Shown here piece by piece: positions 43,485 through 57,200 of a stretch of 64,000 nt of DNA; position 1 is the stretch's first letter; each line of letters begins with the position of its first letter. The DNA is from Mytilus trossulus (lineage: Eukaryota; Mollusca; Bivalvia; Mytilida; Mytilidae): assembly GCF_036588685.1 (NCBI RefSeq), contig NC_086386.1, positions 45,865,878-45,929,877 of the forward strand, in the 5' to 3' direction. Below the pieces are notes generated by a model. That model saw nothing but the letters and a program-made list of their open reading frames with translations. It was not told the DNA's origin and searched no databases. The position numbers and the translations under genes were made by a program.

Positions 43485-43752
43485 TTGAGCCTTTTTCCAG
43501 TCTAAATAAGTGATTGTTGTTTGATGTTGTGCTGCACATTTATTTTGTTCATTATTTTGTACATAAATTAGGCTATAAATTTTCTTGTCCGAATTGATTT
43601 ACATTTGTCATTTCGGGGCCTTTTATAGGATTTTGAGGGATGGACTTTGCTCATTGTTGAAGACCGTACGTTTACCTATTCTTGTTAATTTCTAAGTCAT
43701 TTGGTCTCTTGTCGAGAGTTTTTTATTGGCAATCAAACCACATATTCTTTTT
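43485..43752 (+). repeat. Repeat A, long diverged copy
   Basis: GTCATTTCGGGGCCTTTTAT, GCTCATTGTTGAAGACCGTA and TATTGGCAATCAAACCACAT. Confidence 0.6.
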
Positions 43753-44465
43753 ACTAATGTTTGAATTTACTGATGCAATTTAAGTATCGATCAAGAAATG
43801 AAAATATTTTTAGTTACAGATAAACGAAGCTACACGTTGATAAATTAATTGCTTATTCAGTAAATTATAAGAAAGAAAAAACAACACATGTCACTAATCG
43901 ATGTTGCAAACCTGTCAGAACATTCACCAAGTACTTTAATTTAACTTGCTATTTAATAAGCCGTTTCACTGTCATCTATATATCTACAGGTCTGCTATCA
44001 AACATAGTGGTAAGTTTTCAATTATTTTCTTACAAACGATATACTTGTTATTTGAATTTGTTTAATATAATTAAAGATGTAATAACTGAGAACTGTATCA
44101 GATAATTGTCAACTCATCTCGTTTCCTTGGAGATGTAGACACTCACAACAAAGATATCCAATGTTCATGTCAACTTTAGTTGAAAGGCATAGATATTAAT
44201 TTACTTACACAATTTACCTAGTGGTAATCAGCCATTAAAATGCTTTGTAATGTTTGTAGCTGCTGTTTGTCTATTTCAAATTTTTATTTCTTTGGCATCG
44301 TTTTGATGGATGTATGTCTTTTGTCGAATGCCACCTTATCATCATCACCATCACACTCTCCCATCATACCCGTGAAGAAGATGCATTACTGTTTTAACTT
44401 CCAATGAGTTCCTATGTTGTTTAAAACCCTCTGTATATGTTATTTGTTAAAACACATTAGAATAA
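43753..44465. other. AT-rich intergenic, nothing recognised
   Basis: No supported feature. Confidence 0.45.
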
Positions 44466-44668
44466 ATGTAACACTCCCAAACTTTTCCATTCTCCCAAAC
44501 GTGTCCGATTCCCCAAAACGTGTCTATTCTCCCAAAACGTGTCCGTATTGTTTAATATTGCCCAAACGTATCCGATTATATAACCCCAATACGGGTCCGA
44601 TTCCCAAAACCCCAAACGTGTCCTATAATTGTTATCCGCCAAAACGTGTCCACTGTTAAACGCCAGAA
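44466..44668. repeat. Degenerate short tandem repeat (CCCAAACGTGTCC)
   Basis: About nine imperfect units of 15-25 bp built on CCCAAAACGTGTCCGATT. Plus-strand reading gives P-K-R-V-like repeats, but the frame is not kept. Confidence 0.75.
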
Positions 44669-47091
44669 CGTCTCAAGTATTAAAGTTCTAATACATGTAT
44701 GTTCTAAATGACATCAATAATGTTAACAGCAACTCTATGATGGGGGACACAATAGATGAAGTGGTCATTTATTAGCATTAGTTCGTTTAATGCCAGTTGT
44801 TAATGATTATCTTAATTGCAAATTTAAAGTCGAATGAAAAGAGTGACTGGTGGAAATATTGTTTACTCAATGCATGTATATATCATAAACTTATACTCCT
44901 GTACACGATTCAATTAATTTTTACGCATAAAAAAACCGTGTAAAAACATATGCATCATTTTTGTTAATTTGATGTTTCATATGACTTTAATCGACTAACG
45001 AATTATGGATTAACTTAAAAACATTTCCTTGATGTCAAGTAACACGTATTTCATGATCAATTAGAGAAAATAAACAACTAATGTTAATCCAATTGAATTA
45101 ATCATATGCTAAGTGCATTATCTTGTACTAAAAAACTCGGGTGATGCCTTTTATATTACTGAATCTGAATATTGCATGCGGGTTTTCAGCGGAATTGACT
45201 TATTTAACAGTTCTGGAATTTTACATGTACAACCTCTTAAAATCATAAACTGGTTATCATTTTTTTCTACTAAATTCTAGGTTTCGACAAACGAACAAGA
45301 GACCTAACGACCAGTGCCAAATATTTCATGCATTTCATGCATTATTGAAACGACATCATGTAAATAATTAAATACTGTAGATAGGTTCTATTAAAAATAC
45401 CGGGAATTTAGGATTGGTCCTTAATTTAACGGTTATTCAGGATTAACACTAGTTGGGATTTTAATCTAAAAAATTAAGGAGCGAGTAAAGACCGATTTAT
45501 TTAAAGACAACAGAAAAAAACTACTTCAATCTGCGATATATAATAGAGGCTGTTTAAGACAAATTTATAAAAAATGTTTGCTATTTTGTGCATTTTTCCT
45601 TCGATCTTTTTGGTAATAATTTTTCATATCATGCTACTCGCTTGAGAAGGAAAATTATTGCTAGAAATTTAAGAGGCACATGGCCTTGCTAATGAAATTG
45701 ACATTAGTTGACAACGATGTCATAGGTAAAATAGCGATAAACAGATTATCATTGGTTATTTCACCTCGATTATTTTTCTCGCTTTCGACATCCTGGCTCA
45801 ATCGTGAAATCAATCTTATCTCGTTAACATGGTCAACGATAATCTATAAATATCTAACAATAAGACATACCGTAAACACTCGGACATTTTCCTAAAACTT
45901 AACCGAATATGAAATGATGAATTTCGAGCACCTTTCTCACTGACAGCACTATAAATGTTATAAACAACACTGACATTCAAAATAGAAAATCACAAAGAAC
46001 ACAATTTTAAACTGAAACAAGATAAATTCGAACTCCTTAAACCGAAACTAGAGGAGATCTGAATACTTTGAATATCTTCTATTTCCTACAGTCCGGTTGC
46101 AGTTTAAAACTGCCGATTACCTATGTCCCCTTTGAACCAATGAAAATGAACTACAGTTGTCTTGATAAGTTATCCTCGTGATTAAAATAATAATAAGGCA
46201 AACACTTTAAACAGCTTCAACTTCAGCTTACAACTCAAAGTCCTATTATGGTTGTTCAGGGTACACAGCCATCTTGAATTATACAATCACAGTGAATAAT
46301 CGGTCAAAAATTCTTTGCCCAAATTTGCAAATTTGGAGACAGATTTTCAATGTATTGACAACAATGTTTATTTATATAAAAAAAAACTTGGTTTTTTATT
46401 CAATTTGAATTATCGAATATCGTTTAACAAATACCAATTATTTGTGCTTTAATAATTTATTTTTCAAAGAAGCCATTAAAAGGGAAATACCACTTTTAGT
46501 ACAAAATTTATTATGGACAAATGGGAAATTTTCATTTTCTACTTGAATCAAGAAAAAAATTACGGTGACACCATTTTTATTTTTATTTTCTTAAAACATA
46601 TTATAAAACCTATCTTCTCATATTTTATTTCAGACAATCATTGTTTTATGTTAGAACCCAGAGTATGTATTGGTTCAGTTTTAAAACATTTTCATATCAT
46701 TTTACAAAATTCTGTTGCATAGATTTCTTTTTATGCACACAAATATGGTTTTTTTTCATGAACAACTTAAGCAAGTTATGGCAATTTTAAACAAATCGTA
46801 CACTAATGTAACAAAATAGCGCGGGGATCCAGACTTTATATCATTTTTTTTAAAAGCATTGTTAACTTCATTTTGGCAAAGTATGAGAAAATTCTGTTAT
46901 TTTTTTCTTGTGAACTACCTTATACACAAGCCAAGACCCTTATATTTGTAAGTTCGGACTTCGGTTTAAGCTCTGTCACATATGTTTGGAACTTAATATT
47001 AGGACGAATCTAACTATAATATGTATTGCTTACTCGCATTACTGTGTACCGGGAAATATAATTGATTAAGACTATTTTCAATTTCAGTATC
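44669..47091. other. Region upstream of the lectin-like gene
   Basis: Probably holds its promoter and 5'UTR exon, which I cannot place. A short motif shared with 14.75 kb occurs at 46.32 kb. Confidence 0.4.
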
Positions 47092-50000
47092 ATGATGAAG
47101 TTTTGTTGTTCGATTGTAGTCATCATTTTCACAGTTGATGTGTCTCTTGGCGGCAGTAAGTATTCCGGCATTCAAATTGGTGCTTTCATTACGACATGTC
47201 AATTACTTAAAACATTTGAAAGAGGGACGAAAGATACCAAAGGGACTGTCAAACGCATAAATCTAAAACAAACTGACAACGCCATGGCTAAAAATGAAGA
47301 AAAAACCCCAGAAAAAACAATAGTACACGTGACACAACATAGAAAACTAAAGAATAAACAACACGAACCCCACCAAAATCTAGGGGTGATCTCAGGTGCT
47401 CCGGAAGGGTAAGCAGCTCCTGCTCCACATTGAACTGCTGTAATGACTGCCATTAGGTTTTGTTTTTACTTGTTCACAGATGAGACTAACACGATAAATT
47501 CGTTATTTGAAAGGTGAACTGTTAAATGCCGACTAATAAATCTTTTCAAACTTTGAAATTTATATTGAGGAATATTTCTTAGATACAAATATGGATATGT
47601 GGTATGATTACCAGTGAGAAAACTATCATCAAAAATTCAAATAAAAGTGGAAGTCAGCAACTATTGAAATCCGGATAACATCAACAAATAAAGTATAGTC
47701 TAGATGATGTAAAACCTTCAACTACCATGAATCTTATAAAACGATTCAAGAATCTTGAAATGTCGATAACATATTTTGTGACAGAAAGTGGAAAAGGGTC
47801 TCGGACAGTTAAAATCTTTAGTGTAAGGATCGCTATGGCATCAACTGCCAAGTACCATAATATGCACGGATGTTAAATGTACTGTTGATTCTCTGTTTCT
47901 TTTTTTAACATGACGTTTTCAGTTAGTTTTCATCCTTATGTCTATTGGATATATTTTTGTTTTTTGCTTAAATTGTCCTTTGCCTGTTTATACATCTCGA
48001 TAATTAACCAAATGCATTTTGGTATCGTTGTTTACATAAATTTTCAGGACACGTTACGTCTTGGTTATATTTCCAACTGTTTATTGCTTAAGATTATATA
48101 TGTAGGATAAGTGTAAAAAAATAAATCTGCTTTGGTTGAGCAATTTAGGAAGTAAGAAATGAAAAAAAACGTTAATCATAAGAAACCATACCACAATGTC
48201 ATTTGATATTACCTTTTATCTTATAAATTATTTAAAAAATGTCCTATATTTTACATGGTAAATAAGGGAAGTTTGAGGAATAAACGATGACTTCATATCT
48301 TTATTCTATCTTTTAATGTTTTTACAAAAAATGACCATGCTATATTGTATTTGAGTACTGTACTATTTAGTTCTATCTGGACAATGCAAATCTACAAACG
48401 GAACTTGCGGACAAAGGGGTTATTCGTGTGATGCGACGTTTGGGGACGGATGGAAACAGTATGGTGTATGCTGCAACGAAAGACCATGTTGCAAATGTAA
48501 GTAAAACATTTCCAATTTGTCAGTTGAAGACAAATCATTCCAATTTTTAGAAATGTTTCTGTTCTGTACTAATATTTTGACCTTACGTCTGCATACTTCA
48601 CATTTGGCAAGCAGGTCAATGTGTTACATTTGATTTGTTTTATATTCAATACATACTTGTCGCCTTTCTTTCATTTAAAACGACAATTGATATAGTTAAA
48701 AAATGAAACAATGAAATGCATAAAGTCAGCAGTACAATTTTACATATTTAGTAGTATTATTTATCAATTCGAGAAATATCCTATATCTTTTAACAAACAA
48801 TATATGATTATTATGAAAGCAAGCAGTTTGCATTATCCACAATACCGATTGAAATATTTTGTAGATGAAGGTCAGTGTTTTGTTTTGGATTAAAGACAAA
48901 TTTTCCATTAAACTTCTTTAAGTTTATTACACACAAAACAAAATCGCATTGTTCTGTATAATTTGATTATATTTATTTAATTTTTCATACTTAATTACTC
49001 TTCAATATTTGAACTAAGGTTTAGATGACGTTATGCAACATTTGATTATGGTCATTGTAAATACGACATAGCTTTATGTTTTTATGTTATAATTGCGATT
49101 GTTGAAAAAATAACTCATATGTGTCAAATATTAGTAGTGCCATGTGTTTCGGAAACTTGTCCAGTCAGGTTCAGGTTATTGCCAAGCCAAATAACTAGTA
49201 CTAATTGTTATTACTATGGTACAGGAAAATTTTGGGTTGATGCTAGGGTGAGTATGTTTATCAACCAGTATTTGCTAAAATTAGTCCGATACTTTGAAAA
49301 CAAACAAAAATCAAAAACCGTGTTGTATACATTTTTTACTATACAGTTATGTGTGATGTATTAATCAAGTGACATTACAGAGTTTTCAATCCCTGACTAA
49401 AGTAATTTTATTCGTTCCAATTACATTAAAAGTTTTATAAAAGACTGTATCACCCGATAAGTATACGAAGAATATTAAATTTCAATTCTTAGTGTATAAG
49501 TTAAGGCGAAGTGATCATGATTATGTCACAGTACGTTGTTGAAAGCTGGTTAGGTTGAGGTAAAAAAGAACCAATCTTTTATATTTAAAAAAAACATTTG
49601 ACGCTTTTTGACGCTTTTCATGCTGTTGAACGAATGTAGATAATACAGCAGACAATTTTAAATTAACAAAACATAAATTATGTAGACAATATAAAATGGA
49701 AGATGTGGTATGAAGAGACAACTCTTCACAAGAGGCCAAAATGACACAGAAATTAACAACTATAGGTCAGAACTTCGACAATAAGCAAAGTTCATACCGC
49801 ATAGTGAGCTGTTAAAGGTCCCCCGAAATGACAAATGTTCAATAATTCGTACGAGAACACTAACGGTCTAATTTATAAACAAAAAAATGAACGAAAAACA
49901 AATATGTTACACATCAACAGACGACAACCACCCCAGAGTTAAAGATTCCTGACTTGGGACAGGTAATAAATACAAAGTTTTGCGGGATGAAGCATATTGG

Positions 50001-51267
50001 CATTCTAACCCTTTTCTAACACTGAGCCGTTATGTGTTAGTACAACATAAGAACGAACTATAAAAAAATCAATCAAAAAAGGCTTTACACATCAGATTAA
50101 TACCAATAGAAGTACATTTGTACTATACAGAATGGACGTACCTAAGTACTCGTATATTTTAACAACAAACAGACTATAGGTATTATTCGGAGATACTCGT
50201 AGTAACTGACAACTAGTTTAAATCCACTTATAACGAATAAAAACCAATCATGCATCCAAGACTAAACTACCAATCAGTACACATCCAACATTCAGAGAAA
50301 AACACGACCTTGTGCTATGGCAAGAAACAGGTATCGAGAGATTGTAGATCTATGTATGCGTATATGTAAATAACAATAATATTCATTTTGCTTTTAATTT
50401 ACTAAACAAAATCAATATGTATACCAACATGAACAATGTTGACAGTGTTGAATTGTTTACCTTTTACAATACGTTTATTTAAAGGATCGATACGTCTACA
50501 TGTACATTTGTACCAGGATCGTTTTTAAATTTCCGAGCACGTTAAAGGACATTTCCTTAAATTTTCTTAAAAATTTCGGTCGAGTTGTGCCGGTACACCA
50601 GGTGCTTATCTGTGGAGACCGAACACTGAGCAAGAAGCCGCTGCAGTAACAAATGAATTCAACATTAGTAAGTATTCTTTTTAAATGAAGTTATTCAGTA
50701 ATCACGAAATATAAAAAAATAAAACTGTTACATGTATAACAAATTACACACTCGTGTGAACAGCCTTAATCCGTTTTCACATATTACAAGTAATGGCATA
50801 ATGAATTTTATCCGTTAAGTTTTATGAACCAAAATGTAATAACTAGATCCACAAATTGATCAAGATTATTTATGTAGACTATTTTGATATGTGATAACAT
50901 TTTTTCATTTTGTGATTTTGAATTTTACTTATATAATTATTTCGCATAACGATACAGTAGTAAACCTCTACCAAAGACGTTCGAAAGCTGAAGATGGTTC
51001 ATAAGTAATGTAGCTACTAGAGAATAAACTATTTATTTGATATTTGAAAGAGTTATTTTAAGATTCAAATTAGTCGTTCGGCCAGATATGTTAATTCTTT
51101 TATTTATTTATTTCTGAAATATTTTCAAAATACGATAATCGTTTATATCCATACATTTATCTAAATAAGAATCATGAAATTTTTAATCAGTTTTTTACCG
51201 TTTACAGCAACTTGTACATTGACATCTTTTGTAACTGACTTTTAATTAGAAAAATAAACTTCTGCTG

Positions 51268-51298
<31 letters not shown>

Positions 51299-54200
51299 AG
51301 GTGTGTGTGTGTTGGTGTGTGTGTGTGTGTGTGTGCGAAATCATATGTGGTTCTGTGTTATCAACATAGGGAGGTCTACAGACTGGTAAAAGTCATTAAA
51401 TATACTCAATAAGTTGTTAAAAAGAATATCTCTGTTAATATACCAGGATATTTGTTTTTAGAAAGTGTTGTTTTTTTATCTTTAGGTTAATTGATACGCC
51501 TTCAGTAGCAAAGAGCTGTACTTAAACTCGTATATTCATAGAGTGAGCGGAAGAAGGACTCCTTGAAACTATCATACATTTTGCTTATTGGTAGTTGACC
51601 CAGTTTACAAAATTATCAATGCCTGCTATTTTTTTTAAATATAGATAGGTGATTATCAAGTGTCTACTTCATACGATATTTAATTCGCTATTTTTCATTG
51701 ATACGTTTGCCACGAGACTTATTATTACGTTGTCTTTTGTCAATCAAGATCTTTCATATCAACAGATGTTAAAGTTATGTTCCCTTGACCAAGTATATGG
51801 TCATTTAGACCGACTGGATAAGGTGTCTAAAATCGTTGAATCTAAGACACTTGTTAAGACAGTTCGATATTTTTACGTGAATCTTAAAAATATTTATGCA
51901 ATTGGCCGTTTCAGAATGTAAAGCATCATGGGTAATTCATTGTTCGTACCCCAAAGTGAAAATAACGTTACGTCATTGGTTGAATTTCCATTGTTTATAA
52001 CGTTTTAAACCAATCAAAACGCTTAAGTTAAATTTGGTGTAAATTTTTGAAAATATTACCCAGGATGCATTAGATTCTGAAACGGCGAATTGCCTATCTT
52101 GTCTCTGGATAGTTTTAAGTAGTTGGAATGTAATAAATTTTATATTGTGGTTGTGTTGACTTAAATATTTCAAATTAATGCTTTTGATTTCATAGGTTTT
52201 TGGAAGCGGTATTGATTTTCCGGTATTTTTGAGAGAGAAAAAAACCCGTTGTGTTTGTCCTACATATTTTTAGACCACATATTGGCTTTGTTTAAAAAGA
52301 CAAGATAAATGAAGCTTTTAGGTATTTATGTAATGTCACAGTAAAAGGAAAGCAACAAAAACTCTCCTGTTCACTGTTAACCTTACAGTTTTATCAGGAT
52401 ATTATCTAGATAAATTTGTCTTATCTTCCATTGAGCGGGAGTATTGATGGATATTTACGTGCATTTGTGGATATTTATTCAATATTTGGGTTGCAGCGGT
52501 ATTGCCATATTTTACACAGTTATAAGAAGTGTCTAGTTATGAAGTGGAATTACGATTGCATCAGAGGTTGTTAAATCTATATTCTGAATAAGGTTTATTG
52601 ACCACATGAATATTACTTAGAATTTGCATTACACTAACGGAATACTAGTATATAAACAATTTACAAAACAGTCGAAGAATTCTTATGAAAACTTATTGAT
52701 AAGCCCGACAGAATGACGTTAGTAAAAGTAGACACACAAAGGTGTGAGCAAACAGTCATATTGTTGTGAAGTTATCTAAGACAAAAAGGGCAAATTAAAT
52801 TAAAGAATAGCACCTGCTCTATCTAATATATTTTTTACCGTGTAGCGTATAAGTAAAGGGACATATTATATCAACATTATGGAAGGTAAATGCACTGTCA
52901 TTCAAGTTAAGGATAATTTTATGTGGAGTGGATGCATTATTTAGTATGACAGCTTCAGATCTAGACAAACTGTTTATACGTGAACATGTAATATAATCTC
53001 TATATTTCTTTTTATGCATAACATTTAAGGCATTAAATTTAAAAACAAATGTAAGTAAAACGCAATCCGTTTAAGGGCCTATTCATAGAAAACGAAAGTC
53101 AAAGGACGATATCTGTGTCCAGGACAACAAAATATAAGAACTCTAATTAAAACCATAAAAGAGTGCAGGATCAACTACAGTAAAAGAAATAAAAATAGAT
53201 ATAATTGACAGCTTTCTGACTAGCCTAAAAAAAACCTCTTACCCTAACTGTAAAAATATAAAGGCATACCTTGCATGATTAAATTTGGACTAATATGAGT
53301 TCATATAAATGGTGCAAATGTAAGAAAGGTACTGTGGCCTAAATTTTCATTCACCATTAGGAACTAGGTACTATTAATAATGAAAGATTTGAATACTGGA
53401 GGACTCTTTCGACCGAATGGACATTCAAAAACTATACTTAGCAATCTGCCAAGTGTAAACTTCTGACATCTTTTACAAAAATCTTCTTCTCTGAAACTAT
53501 TGGGTCAAATTAAACCAAACTTAGCCACAATCATTATTAGGGTATTTTAGTTTAAAAATTGTGTCCGGTGACCCAGCAAACAATGGCTAAAAATAGAACA
53601 TAAAGGTAAAGTGTAGATTTTAGCTTATAACTCTGAAACCAAAGCATTTACAGCAAATCTGACAAGGGGTTAAATGTTAATGAAGTCAATATCTGTCTGC
53701 CATGAAATTTTTCAGACGAATTGGACAAATTGTTGTTGGGTTGCTACCCCCGATTGGTAATTTTTAAAGATTTTTTTTATCTTGATTTCTATAATAGATA
53801 GAGATAATCTGTAAGCAGCAATAATGTTCAGCAAAGTAAGATCTAAAAATAAGTCAACTTAACCAAAATGGTCAATTGACCGCTTAAGCAGATATTGCCC
53901 TTTAAAGTCAATTTTAAACAATTCTAATTAAATTGTTAAATTTTTGTAATTTTTTACAAAATGTTTTCCTCTGTATCTTAAGGGTCAAGTTTATTATAGA
54001 TAAAGAAAATTGTAAGTGGCAAGTATGTTCAGTATAGTAAGATCTACAAACACCTCAACATCACCAAAACACAATTTTGCCATGAATCCATCTGTGTCCT
54101 TTGTTTAATATGAACATAGACCAAGGTGAACAACACAGGCTCTTTAGAACCTCTAGCTTTGAAAAATTTCCAATACCGAGGTCAAGCAAAATATAACTGC

Positions 54201-57200
54201 TTCACAAATATAAACTAAAAGATAGATATGCATTGATCTATCAGGTGTAATATGATACTTTCAGGAAGGAAATGGCAGAGATACGACATTGTTATAGTAC
54301 GAAAAGAGTTGCTACAAAACCATTACAAAAATATTAAATGATAAAGATAAAGAATCGACAAAAAACAAACTTTTCCGAATTAAGTCAAGTAAATATAGCT
54401 CCCTTGATTGAACAAAATATATAAACTACAATCATGTTTTGGACTTGTTTTAATTTACATTCGACTTTATCTTTTGTTAATCCTTTTTTTTTTTATTATT
54501 TTCTGGTTTTCGATGAAACTCATTAAAATTAAAATTATCTTACAGGAAATGTGTGGAGCGGTGCAAATGATTTCGACGAAGATGGATTATACACATTTGA
54601 CACAGAAAATAGTTCATTTGCATTCAATGCTCTCCCATTTGGAATAGGTAAATTTAACTTTTTCTTCATAACTTAGTTGGTACATAACACTACAGAAAGA
54701 TTACACTGTACAAATCGTCTTAACTTTTTAATCACGTTCATTTGTTAATGAAATATTTAGCGTCTCCAAGATGAAATTAAGTCTTTGTCACTACTATATA
54801 TCAAATGTTATTTTTCCGCTATACACGTTGTGTCTGGTTCACAAACTTATATCTGATATTTGATTATGTTTGAATTATTCTAATTCACTAAATCTGTTAA
54901 AACTGCTAGTAATTGACAACGAAACAAAATAAGTAAATAAATATCAATTTAAGTGGAATTCCAAAATTTAATTATCACCGATATATGCCTTATAATGTCA
55001 ATAAAAGTTTATAATCATTCGTTTGAAAGATCTATCACAGCAGACACATGGTTTTAACGGCACTTGAATAACTATTGAACGCAACCTTCATCTATTAATG
55101 AGTTAAAAATGTTACTAGAACACACGCGGGTATATACAGCTTGTAATCTGTTGTAGGATGAATTTTTGTAAAAGATATTATGTCAGGAGAATTTGTTATA
55201 AGCGTATCAAAAGCCCTCTCCCTTTCCCAAATTCCGTTATTTTTTTTTCCTTTCTGTTAAATTCAATTATTTTTGTGTTCTGGCTACAATTATTCTTCCC
55301 CAATTGCTACAAAGCATTTTTTTTTGGCAAAAGTCAAACTAAATTAAATTTGCACCGCTTCAACCATGAAATAAATAAAACTGCTTATAGACCATAATTA
55401 CTCTAATAAAATATGCTTCTAGGACAATTCATTAGTGCTTTTTATTTGAGAGTCCTATCAACATGTAAATGATTGCATTTTATCTTGTACAATTGACTTA
55501 GGCTAATTTGAGGGGTGGTCGGTGGTGCTCTGATCCCGAAATTCCGGGCTTAAAAACATGAAATCCCGAGGTGTGTATTTCAACGAAATTCATATTCCGA
55601 AATTCCGAAATTCGAAAAAAAATTATTCCCGGATCCCGTTAGGATCAGTCCCGAAATCCCGAGCTTAAAAACACCCGATCCCGACGTCCCGAAAAAGTCC
55701 TGCCTCCCTCTAATCTCTACACCGCTTTCAGTTTGGCCAAATCACAACTTTTACTTTTAATGATTAATTGTTATTCCCTATTTATGGGCATTACGTTTTT
55801 TAGTCTGTGCGTCTGTCCGTTCGTTCGTCCGTCCGTCTGTCTCGCTTTATGTTAAAGTTTTTGTCGATGTAGTTTTTGATGAAGTAGAAGTCCAATTAAC
55901 TCGAAACTTAGTAAATAAATTCCCTTTGATATGATCTTTCTAATTGAAATGCCAAATTAGAAATTCTACCCCATTTCACTGTTCACTGAAGATAGAAAAT
56001 GATAATGCCGATGTGGCATCCGTATACTCTTGACACATTCTTGTGTCCACATGTTTTACTTAATTATTTCAATATATATGCAACTGGTATGACCCCTTAG
56101 ATAGTAAATATTTCAAAGAAAACAGAATAGAATACAGAGAATCTCTTAATATTATAGTAGTTTATATACCTATATGGAGTTATTTTCTTTCAGAACGTCG
56201 GGTCATTCTTTTTCAGAATCAACCCGGACAATACCATGTTTCAATGGTATATGCTCCAAGGCATAAAATAATGACCTGTGTAAGGTCATTATTTTCCTTG
56301 ATTAACATGCATTCTATGTTGTACTTCAAAATTTTATTCGTCTAATAGTTTTTTGGTGCCGATTTGGAAATTTATTTTCTAAAGTTCAACCGCTGATAGA
56401 TGTAAAAGAAACCGTCATTGTAGACCCGCAATTTAATTTTAGAAACAAATAACGTGAAGTTTTGTTGATTTATCGCTATAATAATTATAAAGAAACATTA
56501 TCATATAGGTCAGATGAATTTTAATGTAGACTTTAATAAAAATAAATCCAGATTTAACATATTCGTATGTAAGATTTTGAAAATCTTATTGAGTCAAACT
56601 GAAAAGGTTGATTGCTTAAGGGCATACGATACAGTTACAGGGAAGGTAATGACGTTGCTAACGTAATTTGTTATTTTCGCGACGTCAAACTGTGTCATAT
56701 CGGGAAAAGATGCATTTTTCGACTGAATTTTATCATTCAAACTGATTTAATTTGAAAACGAGTTCATGGACCCCTATTTTTCAAAACGGCATTTGGTTTC
56801 ATTTTGCAGGGAGATTATGTGACCCAAATTTTATAAAACTGTAAATAGAGGATTTTTTTTAATTGTGATAAACATGCAGTAAAAAATTAAGTTTTTTTCT
56901 CAATTCATGAACATTTAATAAATATGAGTTATTTCTGAATAGAAAATTGCATATTTTTTAAAGATATTTATAAAATACAGAAATCACCAATTATTTAACA
57001 AAAAACAATTTGTTTTTATCTTTTATAACAAAAAAGTTATGTCTTTCTTTCGAAAAAGAAATTACGGCCACAAATCTGAATTTCGAGCAAATATACAAAA
57101 TTTCGACCTCATTTTACTCAAAAAGTAGCTCACGAAGGTATATTTTTTATTACATATTTGATTTAATCAGGTACAAAATAGCCTATTTGCAAATTTTCAT

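Noticed and set aside
47062..47091. Upstream TTG start for the lectin-like gene
   Set aside because: The ATG at 47092 begins a proper signal peptide, and an acceptor-like TTTCAG just before it suggests the upstream part is intron.
54408..54647. 79-codon ORF overlapping lectin exon 5
   Set aside because: Out of frame with the lectin-like domain; the spliced frame explains the region better.
56265..56305. Short hairpin AAAATAATGACCT / AGGTCATTATTTT
   Set aside because: 13 bp arms are common by chance in such AT-rich DNA; no further structure.
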